40,087 nt of DNA from Saccharofermentans sp. (GTDB lineage Bacteria > Bacillota > Clostridia > Saccharofermentanales > Saccharofermentanaceae): the NCBI GenBank assembly GCA_024682215.1, contig JAIKZM010000122.1:1-40087 (forward strand), given 5' to 3'. Numbering within the stretch: position 1 is the stretch's first letter; every line of letters starts with the position of its first letter. The notes under the pieces are model-generated. The model ran no database searches, was not told the DNA's origin, and saw nothing but the letters and a program-made list of their open reading frames with translations. Below are positions 16,596 to 25,321 of the stretch, one piece after another. A program made the position numbers and the translations under genes.

Positions 16596-17633
16596 ATGAA
16601 GAGCAAAAAGATCATCAGTCTGATCCTGACAGGTGCATTCCTGCTTACCGGATGCAGCGTCAGCAAAGAGACACAGGTTACAACAACTGCAACAACCGCA
16701 ACGTCTGAGACTACTGCTCAGACTACTGTTCAGCAGAAGTTCGCATATAATCCTCACCCGTACTCAAAAAAACTCTCCGAGAGGATCCCGCAGGAAAACT
16801 GGGATGCTCTTTATAATCTCTCCGATGCCATAAGAAAAGGTGAGAGCACATTCAAATGCGCCAGCGAGGAGGCATACAAGTGGTGTACGGACATTACCGT
16901 GCTCTGCTGCCTTATCCCGCCCGCGGGCACCAAGATAGAAGGCAAGAGCGATGACGGCTCCAAGGCTTTCGAGAACGGCACCGGCAAGATCCACTACAAC
17001 ATGCCTGTCGAAGAGTATGTTAAAAGACAAGCAGATTTCGAGAAGATGATAGAAGACATACTCAACAGCAATATCGAGTTTGACGATACTGAGTATGAGA
17101 AAGCACTGAAGCTTTATCTTTATGTGGGGAATAACTACGTTTACGGTGAGATGACAGAGCAGGAGGCAAAAGACGGATATCTGTATCTGTCATTTATGAA
17201 CAAAAAGGGCGTCTGTGAGAATTTTGCCGGCCTCTATGCATACCTTCTCCTTCAATCGGGCGTTGATGCGTTCAGCATAGGATGTTTTGACAAGAACTGC
17301 CACGCATGGACTTATGCGGTCATAAACGGTCAGGGATATCACATCGATACTACCTGGGCTCTTAAAGGAGACCGCGAAGGTATTTATCTTGATTACTTCA
17401 TGATGAGTGACAACGAAAGAGAAAAAGATGACTGCCCGGTCGGAGATCTCACGGGTGCTCTGATACCGCAGTACTGGGCGAACCACACATCCTGGAAACT
17501 GCCTGCAGCGGATGGCCGTTATAATCTCAGGGAATGGTGTTATTTCGAGTCGCTGGACGAAGAGAACAAGATCCTTCACTATATCGATATGTATAACGAG
17601 CACCGTGAGTTCTATTATGAGTATGTAAAATAA
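16596..17633 (+). CDS. lipoprotein with transglutaminase-like domain
   Basis: A 345-residue exported protein. It opens with a lipoprotein signal peptide (KKIISLILTGAFLLTGCS, lipid-modified Cys) and a Thr-rich linker, so it is anchored on the outer face of the membrane. The C-terminal half is a transglutaminase/protease-like domain. The likely catalytic triad is Cys207 in KKGVCENFAGLYAYLL, His236 in NCHAWTYAVING, and Asp251 in YHIDTTW. Such domains in Clostridia may cleave or crosslink surface proteins, but the substrate is unknown. The start at 16596 is chosen over longer in-frame readings because of the signal peptide and the GGGAGG eight bases upstream. Confidence 0.82.
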   Translation: MKSKKIISLILTGAFLLTGCSVSKETQVTTTATTATSETTAQTTVQQKFAYNPHPYSKKLSERIPQENWDALYNLSDAIRKGESTFKCASEEAYKWCTDITVLCCLIPPAGTKIEGKSDDGSKAFENGTGKIHYNMPVEEYVKRQADFEKMIEDILNSNIEFDDTEYEKALKLYLYVGNNYVYGEMTEQEAKDGYLYLSFMNKKGVCENFAGLYAYLLLQSGVDAFSIGCFDKNCHAWTYAVINGQGYHIDTTWALKGDREGIYLDYFMMSDNEREKDDCPVGDLTGALIPQYWANHTSWKLPAADGRYNLREWCYFESLDEENKILHYIDMYNEHREFYYEYVK

Positions 17634-17648
17634 ACGGAAGGCCGGAAT

Positions 17649-18410
17649 ATGGAAAGAGATAAGAGACTTGTATTTGATACGATCCCCGAAAAGTTTGACA
17701 GGTGGAGAGTCAGATACGATCCGCAGCTATTTGATCATATTATCAAGACAACGGATCTTGGGCCTGGAAAGAGCTGTCTTGAGATAGGCCCGGGAACAGG
17801 TCAGGCATCTGACTTCGCGATCAAGAGCGGAGCCGATTATCTTGCGATCGAGCTCGGTTCACATTTAGCGGACAAGATGCGCGAAAAGTATTCGTCTTAC
17901 CCGAATTTCCACATCGTGAATGCTGATTTTGAGACATATGATTTTGGCGGAAAGAAGTTCGACCTAATCTATTCTGCCGCTACCATCCAGTGGATAAAAG
18001 AAGATATTGCGTACAGCCGCGTATTTGACCTCCTGAAGGACGGAGGATGCCTTGCGATGTGCCTGATGGTATCCGAATACCAATCGGAGGATCCGGAGCT
18101 CTACGACGAGATCCAGGAGGTCTATGACAGGTATTTCGTTACCGACCAGCCATACGATCAGCATTTCGACTATATGAACGGCGGGAACTACGGACTGACC
18201 TTCATCGAAATGAAGTCATGGCCGGGAAGAAGAGTATATACGGCTGACGAACATAACGAATATCTGGGCACCCATTCTACTCACATTGCCTTGAAGGAAG
18301 AGTACAGAGATCTCTTCTTTAACGGTGTTCGTGATGCTGTTTTAAGACACGGCAACAGGATCGTGTTCAACGACAAGTACGTACTTTATCTATACAGAAA
18401 ACACGCCTGA
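17649..18410 (+). CDS. class I SAM-dependent methyltransferase
   Basis: A 253-residue Rossmann-fold methyltransferase. Motif I (LEIGPGTGQ near residue 41) binds S-adenosylmethionine. An acidic residue follows in LAIELGSHLA, and motif IV-like FDLIYSAATIQWI lies near residue 103, followed by LLKDGGCLAM. The C-terminal third is probably the substrate-binding part and is rich in Tyr and His. The acceptor is unknown. It begins 15 bases after the lipoprotein gene with a GGAAGG tract upstream, so they may be co-transcribed. It is convergent with the ABC exporter operon. Confidence 0.85.
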   Translation: MERDKRLVFDTIPEKFDRWRVRYDPQLFDHIIKTTDLGPGKSCLEIGPGTGQASDFAIKSGADYLAIELGSHLADKMREKYSSYPNFHIVNADFETYDFGGKKFDLIYSAATIQWIKEDIAYSRVFDLLKDGGCLAMCLMVSEYQSEDPELYDEIQEVYDRYFVTDQPYDQHFDYMNGGNYGLTFIEMKSWPGRRVYTADEHNEYLGTHSTHIALKEEYRDLFFNGVRDAVLRHGNRIVFNDKYVLYLYRKHA

Positions 18411-18484
18411 GCATAACATCATTTTGCTGGGTTTCCGCACAGGCGAAGCACGGAGGACTTCAGCGGGCAGAATGAATGTTATGC
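18411..18484. other. long imperfect inverted repeat between convergent genes (possible bidirectional terminator)
   Basis: The left arm at 18411-18427 (GCATAACATCATTTTGC) pairs with the right arm at 18467-18484 (GCAGAATGAATGTTATGC) with a bulge and wobbles, around about 39 bases that can also fold. The right arm overlaps the stop codon of the minus-strand permease. There is no classic U-run on either side. A bidirectional transcription stop is plausible but unproven. Confidence 0.4.
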
Positions 18485-20032
18485 GATGTCTTTTTTCGTG
18501 AACTCCTCATATGCTATCAAGAGCACTGTTCCCGTCATTACCACGATATAGAGCACCATGGACCAGAGCGGATTGTTGAAATCAGCTCCGGCAAACAGGT
18601 TGAATTCCATTTCGTCTGTTGCCACCATCAGATCGATGTAGGGAAACAGCTTATTTACGATATTCATGTTTGCCAGAGGAGTGAAGTCCAGGAATCTGTG
18701 CGGCATATCTGATTCCAGAAGCATTTCCGGAACATTATGGAACAGGAGCATTCCGATGGAGACTCCGACAGACACTCCCGTGTTCTTGGTGAAGCAGGAT
18801 ATCATGAAACCGATGAAAGCATAGAAGAAAGTCGGTATGTTCTGCACCAGATCGAAAAGGATCATGGCAAGTAGAAACGGCAGCTCTTTCACGTTGCCGC
18901 CCGAGACGTACAGATATGAAGGTAGAGTATTAAACCCGAACGCCAGTCCCGTTCCTAGGGTTGAAAACAGTGTGAGTGCAACGGAAGAGAAGAGCATCCA
19001 GGTGATTATCGACAGGAGCTTAGCGGTAAAGATCTTCCAGCGCTTCACGGGCGCGATGATAAGCGATTTGATCGAGCCCGTAGCCAGTTCCTGTGAAACG
19101 CTGCTTCCGGCGATCAGGACCAGGAGAACTATAAGACCGAATCTTACGACCGAGCTTGTATAGTAACTGACCATAATCGAGATCATGCTCTTTTCGTTAT
19201 ACAGATTACGGTTCTCAAACTTGTAGTCTAATATCTTAATGCCGTTCTGAAGGATTTCCCTGCGTTCTTCCGTAAGGATGCGGGGAAGTACGCCCTGATC
19301 TTCAAGGCCGGCATCAAGCAATTCCTGCTTTTCCTGCTTTTTACTAAGGTATTCCATCAGGTAAGAACCGTCAGTGAAATTAAGCTCCCCTTTCGGGTCA
19401 GAAGATGCAAGCTGTCTTATCATCCTGATGTACGCGGGGTCATCGTTACGCAGTTCAAGTCCTTTGCAGAACGGTTCATAGTCGTGTTCGAAAAGAGCCT
19501 TGCGAAATACAGCGCGTGCAGCGGAAAGCTTGTCATACTCCTTCAGCCACTCGGCATCCCGTTCCTCGAAAGCAGTCATATCAAGAGAGATCATACTCTG
19601 AATCGATTCGCGGTAATATTGCAGGGCGCTTATCGTAAGCCAGTTATAACTATCCGGATACTTATTGAAATCAAATTCCTTGAGCATGTCCTCGTACAGT
19701 ATCTTACGGGATAAACCGCCTGCGATATCGTTTCCAGTATAAAGCGTCATCGGGAAAGATTTTTCAACGCCGTCAACTTCTATCGATACAGTCTGGGTCT
19801 TTGTGCTCATTCCGGAATTGTTCAATTCGGACTTTGCTTCGTTAAGAGATTCTTCGCAGCGCTGCCGGAAATTCGATTCCGAGCCGGTAAAAGCGTCGTC
19901 GTTGTAGATTATCTTAAGCATGAACGGGAAACCAAGCGAGATCAGGAAGAGCACCATTGCAACTACGATCACCGACGGTCTTCTTGAGATCTTTATCATT
20001 TCATTTGTATAAAGGGCTCTTATCTTACTCAA
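18479..20032 (-). CDS. ABC-2 type exporter permease
   Basis: A 517-residue permease. One transmembrane helix lies near the N-terminus (about residues 18-42) and is followed by a large extracytoplasmic region of about 240 residues rich in Glu, Asp and Lys. At least five further helices lie between about 285 and 510, including the LATGSIKSLIIAPVKRWKIF coupling-type segment typical of ABC-2 permeases. The substrate is unknown. The start overlaps the end of the ATPase gene by eight bases, implying co-translation. The operon order is membrane protein, ATPase, permease. Confidence 0.85.
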   Translation of the reverse strand: MSKIRALYTNEMIKISRRPSVIVVAMVLFLISLGFPFMLKIIYNDDAFTGSESNFRQRCEESLNEAKSELNNSGMSTKTQTVSIEVDGVEKSFPMTLYTGNDIAGGLSRKILYEDMLKEFDFNKYPDSYNWLTISALQYYRESIQSMISLDMTAFEERDAEWLKEYDKLSAARAVFRKALFEHDYEPFCKGLELRNDDPAYIRMIRQLASSDPKGELNFTDGSYLMEYLSKKQEKQELLDAGLEDQGVLPRILTEERREILQNGIKILDYKFENRNLYNEKSMISIMVSYYTSSVVRFGLIVLLVLIAGSSVSQELATGSIKSLIIAPVKRWKIFTAKLLSIITWMLFSSVALTLFSTLGTGLAFGFNTLPSYLYVSGGNVKELPFLLAMILFDLVQNIPTFFYAFIGFMISCFTKNTGVSVGVSIGMLLFHNVPEMLLESDMPHRFLDFTPLANMNIVNKLFPYIDLMVATDEMEFNLFAGADFNNPLWSMVLYIVVMTGTVLLIAYEEFTKKDIA

Positions 20033-20960
20033 TTTCGATTCCTCCTCCCGTGACCTGCAGGAAGACTTCTTCCAGAGACGATTCGTTTTTCTTTACTTCG
20101 CTTATGTCAACGCCGCCGGTGACTAAAAGCCTTACGACGGATGCGATGTCTTCCTCACTGATCTCGGCACTTATGATGCCGTCCTTAATGTCTATATCAG
20201 ATGCATTTTCGCTGCTTTCAAGAAGCGTTTTGGCCTTCTCCGTGTCAGATACTTTGATGAAATATCTGGATGCGGAGTTCATTTTTTCGAGTTCATCCAT
20301 CGTGCAGACACTTATGAGCTTACCGTTGTTGATGATACCGACGCGGTCGCAGAGAAGCTGCATTTCCGAGAGAATGTGACTTGATACCATGACAGCACCG
20401 CCTTGCTCGTGCGCATATTTTTTTAGTACATCACGAAGCTGGTGGATACCCGTCGGATCGAGTCCGTTAGTCGGCTCGTCCAGGATCAGGAGCTTTGGCT
20501 TATGCACCATTGCCTGGGCAAGACCGATACGCTGCTTCATGCCCAGTGAGTATTTTCTGATGGGATCTTTTGATCTGCCCGAAAGCCCTACTTCATTGAT
20601 GACTTCATCAATGCGTTCCTTAGGGATGTTGCCGTGGATCCTTGCGTACATCTCGATGTTCTTACGTGCGGAAAGATTGACGTACATTTCGGGATTTTCG
20701 ACTATTCCGCCGACGGATGCCATAGCTTTTTCATAATCCTTTTTTGTGTTGTAACCGTTGATAAACACTTCTCCCTCGTCAGGGAAGATAAAGCCGAGGA
20801 TGCTCTTGATGACCGTAGTCTTGCCTGCGCCGTTGGGACCTAAGAAACCGAATATCTCGCCTTCCTGTATATCAAAGGAAACGTGGTCTGCAGCTTTCTT
20901 TTTGCCGTAGATCTTGGTGATGTTCTTTATGCTTAATGCCAATTGTTTTTCTTCAGCCAT
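20025..20960 (-). CDS. ABC transporter ATP-binding protein (ABC-2 exporter)
   Basis: A 311-residue ATPase. Walker A is GPNGAGKTT (near residue 40), the signature is YSLGMKQRIGLAQAM, Walker B is LLILDEPTNGLDP, and the switch His lies in SSHIL. The C-terminal 80 residues form the extra domain common in exporters of the bacitracin/lantibiotic-resistance or Nod type. It should energise the permease encoded next. AAGGGGG before the ATG is a good ribosome binding site. The substrate cannot be told from sequence. Confidence 0.92.
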   Translation of the reverse strand: MAEEKQLALSIKNITKIYGKKKAADHVSFDIQEGEIFGFLGPNGAGKTTVIKSILGFIFPDEGEVFINGYNTKKDYEKAMASVGGIVENPEMYVNLSARKNIEMYARIHGNIPKERIDEVINEVGLSGRSKDPIRKYSLGMKQRIGLAQAMVHKPKLLILDEPTNGLDPTGIHQLRDVLKKYAHEQGGAVMVSSHILSEMQLLCDRVGIINNGKLISVCTMDELEKMNSASRYFIKVSDTEKAKTLLESSENASDIDIKDGIISAEISEEDIASVVRLLVTGGVDISEVKKNESSLEEVFLQVTGGGIEIE

Positions 20961-20972
20961 ACAGATCCCCCT

Positions 20973-21530
20973 TTAGAACAAGTCGGAACGAATAATGAAT
21001 CCGACGACGACCCATTCTTCATTAACATATTCCATTTGGAGAATGAATTCACCGGATCTGCTGTAGGTCTTTCCGCTCTTGTCAATTGTTTTGGAAGTGA
21101 CCGTTCCCTCTATTTCAGCAGTTTCTTTGTGCAGTTTGGGTTTCTTGAACTGGGCAGTAAATGTAACCTGCCGGGGTTTTACATCATTCAGGAGATAACT
21201 CCTGACGGAATTCATGGCGTTTTCCGTCAGTTCTTGCTTGAGAGTATTGCTGTCGTAAACATGCGGTTTGACAGAGGCATATCCGTCATCGAAATATGAG
21301 ACATACTTCGTTTCGTTTTTCTCGAATTCGGCCGCATCTACATCGGGCATGTTCTTTGGCCATTCGTAAAGGTGTGCAAGTTCCGTAACAAATGTCTCGG
21401 CTTTCTGCATAGCGCGGTCTTTACGCGCGGCATATTTAGCCGTATCGATGAAGCAGATGACTAATACAGTCACTGCTAATATCAGCAACAGGACTAAGCC
21501 TTTGTTGATCTTTCTTAACTTGTGTTTCAT
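20973..21530 (-). CDS. single-pass membrane protein preceding the ABC exporter
   Basis: A 185-residue protein with a basic N-terminus and one transmembrane helix (LVLLLILAVTVLVICFI, residues 12-28). A predicted extracytoplasmic domain follows, rich in beta-strand-like segments (VTFTAQFKKP; FILQMEYVNEEWVVVGF). The C-terminal pattern resembles NTF2-like or DUF4878-type folds, but I do not assign it. It lies 12 bases upstream of the ATPase gene on the same strand, so it is probably an accessory part of the exporter operon. GGGGTGAGG precedes the ATG. Confidence 0.6.
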   Translation of the reverse strand: MKHKLRKINKGLVLLLILAVTVLVICFIDTAKYAARKDRAMQKAETFVTELAHLYEWPKNMPDVDAAEFEKNETKYVSYFDDGYASVKPHVYDSNTLKQELTENAMNSVRSYLLNDVKPRQVTFTAQFKKPKLHKETAEIEGTVTSKTIDKSGKTYSRSGEFILQMEYVNEEWVVVGFIIRSDLF

Positions 21531-21804
21531 TTCCTCACCCCTAAGATTGATTGCTTAAGACTAACTATAAAAAATAATTTACCACAAAAAAGAACCATAG
21601 CAAATTCTGATAACCCTTTGGAATAAAACAATATTAATTGTCTGATGTATCTTTTATATATCGTTATGAAGACATTTCAAATATTGCTTTGAAAGGAATT
21701 GGGGAGAATGCTTGAAAACTAATAAAAATATAGCGCCAGGGGCTCTTAATATGCTATTATTTTTTTAACATTCATGTTTGATCTTTAAACAGGAGGAGCT
21801 AGTT
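21531..21804. other. AT-rich divergent promoter region
   Basis: This 274-base gap separates the minus-strand exporter operon from the cyclic-nucleotide-binding gene. It is very AT-rich. The rightward part holds TG-C-TATTAT at 21752-21760. No open reading frame with a ribosome binding site, no RNA motif I recognise and no repeat was seen. Confidence 0.5.
21752..21760 (+). promoter_or_regulatory. extended -10 of the cyclic-nucleotide-binding gene
   Basis: TG-C-TATTAT followed by a T-rich stretch fits an extended -10 about 45 bases before the ATG at 21805. There is no convincing -35 box. Confidence 0.45.
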
Positions 21805-22713
21805 ATGGGTTCGGTTGAGAAGTCATTCAGAAAAGGCGAGATAATCATGAAAGAGGGAGACGTCGGCAAGAGTTTCTTCAAGCTCCTGGAGGGTAAGGCC
21901 GGTGTTTATGCGGATTATGCAAAGAAAAATCCGTTCAGACTAGGCTTCCTCAATGCGGGTGAGTTCTTCGGAGAAATGGCCATTCTCGAAGAGTCTCCGA
22001 GAAGCGCCACGATCGTCGCTGAGACAGCAGTTACTGTGGTCGAGATCCCCGATAATGAGATGACAAAGTATTTCAGGGAAAACCCCGATCAGATAATCGA
22101 ACTGATGAAACACCTTGGAAACAGGATACAGACGATGGCCGCTGATTATGCGGAATCACAGGTTCTTTTAAAGCAACTAAAGGATTCTGATGAGGCTAAG
22201 AAGAAGTCTTTGTTCTCCAAGATCAAGAAACATATCGATACATATCAGCTCAATAAGAACAAGATGAACGAACCTGACGGCAAGGCTCTCCGTGCCGAGT
22301 TTGACAAACTCAAGGATGACAATACCGGTGACATTAAGAGTTATGGCAGGGGAACGTTTATCTTCAAGGAAGGTAAGACCGAGAACTGCATGTACATTCT
22401 TCACGACGGAAGCATAAGTCTTGTAAGTGATTACCGTACCAAGCAGGAGGCAAAGCTTAAGGAATATGATGCAGTCTCATTCTTCGGCGAGATGGGCATC
22501 ATCTCTGAAGAACCCAGAACTGCTACTGCAATAGTCGAGTCAGGTTCTGCCAAGGTCGAGACGATCAGCCCCGAAGATCTTCAGAAACTTATCAAGACAT
22601 GTCCTGAGAAGATCGAACTCATTCTCCGTCACATGTCTTACCGCCTGAGAAAACTCAACATAGATTTCGTAAATGCGTGCAAAGAGATCACGGAAACCTA
22701 TCACGGAACATGA
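21805..22713 (+). CDS. tandem cyclic-nucleotide-binding domain protein
   Basis: A 302-residue cytoplasmic protein with two CNB domains, at about residues 4-125 and 185-290. Each keeps a phosphate-binding cassette: GEFFGEMAILEESPRSAT in the first, FFGEMGIISEEPRTAT in the second, with the Glu and Arg that contact cyclic nucleotides. A charged linker (residues 130-180) joins them. There is no helix-turn-helix, kinase or other effector domain, so it should act by binding partners rather than DNA, as in a regulatory subunit. Start 21805 is preceded by AGGAGGAG. An in-frame reading from 21778 has no such signal. Confidence 0.85.
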   Translation: MGSVEKSFRKGEIIMKEGDVGKSFFKLLEGKAGVYADYAKKNPFRLGFLNAGEFFGEMAILEESPRSATIVAETAVTVVEIPDNEMTKYFRENPDQIIELMKHLGNRIQTMAADYAESQVLLKQLKDSDEAKKKSLFSKIKKHIDTYQLNKNKMNEPDGKALRAEFDKLKDDNTGDIKSYGRGTFIFKEGKTENCMYILHDGSISLVSDYRTKQEAKLKEYDAVSFFGEMGIISEEPRTATAIVESGSAKVETISPEDLQKLIKTCPEKIELILRHMSYRLRKLNIDFVNACKEITETYHGT

Positions 22714-22740
22714 TCTGAAAACATCAGAGCAGCAATACGG

Positions 22741-22775
22741 CGCCATCTTCTGTATTTATGATACGGGAGGTGGCG
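22741..22775 (+). terminator. stem-loop terminator after the cyclic-nucleotide-binding gene
   Basis: A 15-bp uninterrupted stem (22741-22755 with 22761-22775, including three G-U pairs) closes on a five-base loop and is followed by TTTAT. The U-run is short, but the stem is long and lies 27 bases after the stop. The rest of the gap up to 22919 holds only a weak promoter (TTGGCC at 22843, TAAATA at 22866). Confidence 0.65.
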
Positions 22776-22919
22776 TTTATCATGGCGTTACCGGAACGGT
22801 GATTACACCTGATTACTTACATATGTTTCTTGCGCTGGCAATTTGGCCTTGTTATCATTTATTCCTAAATAGCCGGCCGTTTCCCGGCGGACTGATAAAG
22901 TGAGAAAAGGACCAGGGCC

Positions 22920-23858
22920 ATGAGAAGGATCACATTTAAAGCACTTGCCTTAACGGCTTTTGTTTGTATACTCTTCGGCCTGGCCTCATGTAACGGTGCA
23001 AATAAGGAAACTTCCATGATCACGTCTATATCCGAAAGCAGTATGGAGACAACAGAACCGACTGCAATGACAGAAACTGAAACGGAAACAGTACCCGAGA
23101 CAGAAACGCAAACTGAGACGGAAGCGGAAACAGAAACAGAGCCTGAGACAAGTGAAACCACTGCGGCTGAAACGACGGCTGCTGCAACGAAAAAGGCGAC
23201 TTCTAAGCCGACTGCCAAGCCTAAGGATCTTTCTCCGAAATGGGTAAGGGATCTTTCACAGGCTAGGAATACAAAGAATACCCAACTCGTTATCGTTGCA
23301 GCCGACGGTATGAGCAAGTCTACCGCAAAGGTATCGATGCATGAGCGCGATAAGAGCGGAAACTGGATACAGATCTTTTCGGTAAAGGGTCTGGTAGGAA
23401 AATACGGCATGGTCGCTGACAAGGACAGAAAAGAAGGCTGCAAAAAGACACCGATCGGTGTATATGCATTCAACAAGGCTTTCGGAATCGCAAAGGATCC
23501 CGGCTGCGCGCTTGGGTACACAAAGGTCACAAAAGATCTGTACTGGTCAGGCGATCAGAGAAAAGGCATGCAGTACAACAAGATGGTCAGCATAAAGGAC
23601 TATCCCAAGCTTGATACGAAAAACAGCGAGCATCTCATAGATTACACAAAACCGTATCAGTACTGCCTGAACATAAGCTTCAACAAGGAGTGCAAGCCGG
23701 GCAAGGGCTCTGCCATATTTCTGCACTGCACCGGAAATACGGGTTATACGTCGGGGTGTGTATCGATACCGAAGAGCTATATGCTCAAAGTGATGAAACG
23801 GGTCAAACCCGGATGTGTGGTCATCATAAATACCGCAGCTAAACTTAAGGCGAAATAA
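22920..23858 (+). CDS. lipoprotein L,D-transpeptidase (YkuD-type)
   Basis: A 312-residue surface lipoprotein. The signal peptide ends in a lipobox (LASC), giving a lipid-anchored Cys near residue 24. A Thr/Glu-rich low-complexity spacer (residues 35-90, many Thr-Glu repeats) may span the cell wall. The C-terminal domain carries an L,D-transpeptidase active site: His269 in FLHCTGNTG and the catalytic Cys280 in TSGCVSIP. These enzymes form 3-3 crosslinks in peptidoglycan or attach proteins to it. An AGGG tract precedes the ATG. A terminator upstream and an extended -10 downstream suggest it is a single transcription unit. Confidence 0.88.
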   Translation: MRRITFKALALTAFVCILFGLASCNGANKETSMITSISESSMETTEPTAMTETETETVPETETQTETEAETETEPETSETTAAETTAAATKKATSKPTAKPKDLSPKWVRDLSQARNTKNTQLVIVAADGMSKSTAKVSMHERDKSGNWIQIFSVKGLVGKYGMVADKDRKEGCKKTPIGVYAFNKAFGIAKDPGCALGYTKVTKDLYWSGDQRKGMQYNKMVSIKDYPKLDTKNSEHLIDYTKPYQYCLNISFNKECKPGKGSAIFLHCTGNTGYTSGCVSIPKSYMLKVMKRVKPGCVVIINTAAKLKAK

Positions 23859-23867
23859 GAACAAACC

Positions 23868-23876
23868 TGTTATAAT
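23868..23876 (+). promoter_or_regulatory. extended -10 promoter of the GGDEF gene
   Basis: TG-T-TATAAT, a perfect extended -10, lies ten bases after the L,D-transpeptidase stop. The -35 is weak. It gives a leader of about 40 bases before the ATG at 23922. Confidence 0.6.
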
Positions 23877-23921
23877 TTTATTTCGGGTGATCGTAAATCT
23901 TTCGGATGGAGATCTTAATTA

Positions 23922-25265
23922 ATGGGCAAGGATCAGGACGCATACAAACAGATCGCTTTAACACTGGCGACTCATTTTGACGGCCTGTATTATATCGACA
24001 TTGAGTCGGGCGGTTTCAATGAGTTTGTAGCAATTCAGGAACTCAGGGAAGCAGGATTGCCTTCAAAGGGAAAGGACTTTTTCAAGTCCGCGGTAAAGAC
24101 AGCCCGCAAATGTATTCACCCTGATGATCTTGATGCCGCCGTCGAGTTCCTCAACAAGGACAACATGCTCAAACACCTTGCCGATCATGATTCTTGCGTG
24201 GCCATATACAGACTGGTTAACAACGGGGAGATCGTTCATATCCGTTATGTGGGATTTCTTTCCGAAGATAAAAAGCACATAGTTTTCTGTGCCAAGAATG
24301 TCGAATCCGAATACAGGGCAGCCGAAGAGCAGAGAAAGAATCTCGCATCCGCTGAACTGATGGCCCGGTTGGATGGCCTGACCGGGATCCGCAATAAGCA
24401 CGCTTTCAGTGAGTACTCGGAATATATCGAAAATGCGATCGAAACCAAAAAAGAGGTCGTGCCTTTCGGGATCGTCATGTGCGACATGAATGACCTCAAG
24501 CGCATGAACGATACAAGGGGGCACAGTTACGGCGATGAGGCCCTGCAGAGTGCCAGCCGCATGATCAGTGAGACATTCAAGAACAGCCCGGTATACAGGA
24601 TAGGCGGAGACGAATTTGTCGTTATCCTGACGGGAAGTGATTTCAATAACCGCGAGAAACTCCTCAAGCAGTTCAGGGAAAAGTCGGACGCAAACAGGAT
24701 CGCCCGTTCGGGCCCTGTGGTCGCGAGCGGCATGGCTGTTTATCATCCTGAGAAGGACGCGAGCTTTGATGAAGTGTTCAAACGCGCCGATCAGAAGATG
24801 TATAAGAACAAGAGCAAACTGAAGTCGCTAAAGCTCATGGAAGACTTCAGAAAGATGGATAAGATAAAAAAGGCTATCCCTGAGGAACGCAAGAGACTTC
24901 TTGATGCATTCTTCGGAGCGATGTGCACGATGAGCAATGGCGGATATGTTTATCTTAACGATATGAGATATGACTTCTCGAGATGGTCGCTTGCGCTCGT
25001 TACAGATTTCAATCTCGACTCTGAATACATGTATCATGCCGACAGTATCTGGCAGGATTACGTGCATCCGGATGATGTTGAGATATACAGAACGGCTGTT
25101 GATGCTGTCCTTTGCAAGAATGACGATGTTCAGCAGATCTGCTACCGCGCTAAAAGAGCTGACGGCACTTATGTGCTCCTTAAGACCAGAGGATTCGTAC
25201 TTGTCGATTCGGAAGGAAAACCCGAGTATTTCGGCGGCATCATAATACCCGAAGGGAATAACTGA
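23922..25265 (+). CDS. GGDEF-domain protein flanked by PAS-like domains (diguanylate cyclase)
   Basis: A 447-residue cytoplasmic protein with a PAS-like N-terminus (residues 10-130, with a CIHPDDLDAAVEF segment), a GGDEF domain (about 145-305) and a second PAS-like domain (about 330-440, with YVHPDDVEIY). The active-site motif GGDEF is at residues 228-232, and DGLTGIRNKHAF marks the domain start, so cyclic-di-GMP synthesis is likely. The inhibitory RxxD site usually just before the GGDEF strand is absent (FKNSPVYR). A PAS domain after the GGDEF is uncommon. It is followed by a hybrid kinase with its own promoter. Confidence 0.88.
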   Translation: MGKDQDAYKQIALTLATHFDGLYYIDIESGGFNEFVAIQELREAGLPSKGKDFFKSAVKTARKCIHPDDLDAAVEFLNKDNMLKHLADHDSCVAIYRLVNNGEIVHIRYVGFLSEDKKHIVFCAKNVESEYRAAEEQRKNLASAELMARLDGLTGIRNKHAFSEYSEYIENAIETKKEVVPFGIVMCDMNDLKRMNDTRGHSYGDEALQSASRMISETFKNSPVYRIGGDEFVVILTGSDFNNREKLLKQFREKSDANRIARSGPVVASGMAVYHPEKDASFDEVFKRADQKMYKNKSKLKSLKLMEDFRKMDKIKKAIPEERKRLLDAFFGAMCTMSNGGYVYLNDMRYDFSRWSLALVTDFNLDSEYMYHADSIWQDYVHPDDVEIYRTAVDAVLCKNDDVQQICYRAKRADGTYVLLKTRGFVLVDSEGKPEYFGGIIIPEGNN

Positions 25266-25269
25266 GAAG

Positions 25270-25278
25270 TGATATAAT
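25270..25278 (+). promoter_or_regulatory. extended -10 promoter of the hybrid kinase gene
   Basis: TG-A-TATAAT, a perfect extended -10, lies five bases after the GGDEF gene's stop. It gives a leader of about 36 bases before the ATG at 25322. Confidence 0.55.
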
Positions 25279-25321
25279 GCTCTTATCCGGCAAGCCGTTT
25301 TGAGGTTTTGATGGAGAGCAT

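Noticed and set aside
22673..22903. 76-residue frame after the cyclic-nucleotide-binding gene
   Set aside because: It begins inside that gene, has no ribosome binding site and runs through the stem-loop terminator.
22865..23530. 221-residue minus-strand reading frame rich in Ser and Val
   Set aside because: It is the antisense of the Thr/Glu repeat region of the L,D-transpeptidase lipoprotein, which has a clear signal peptide and active site.
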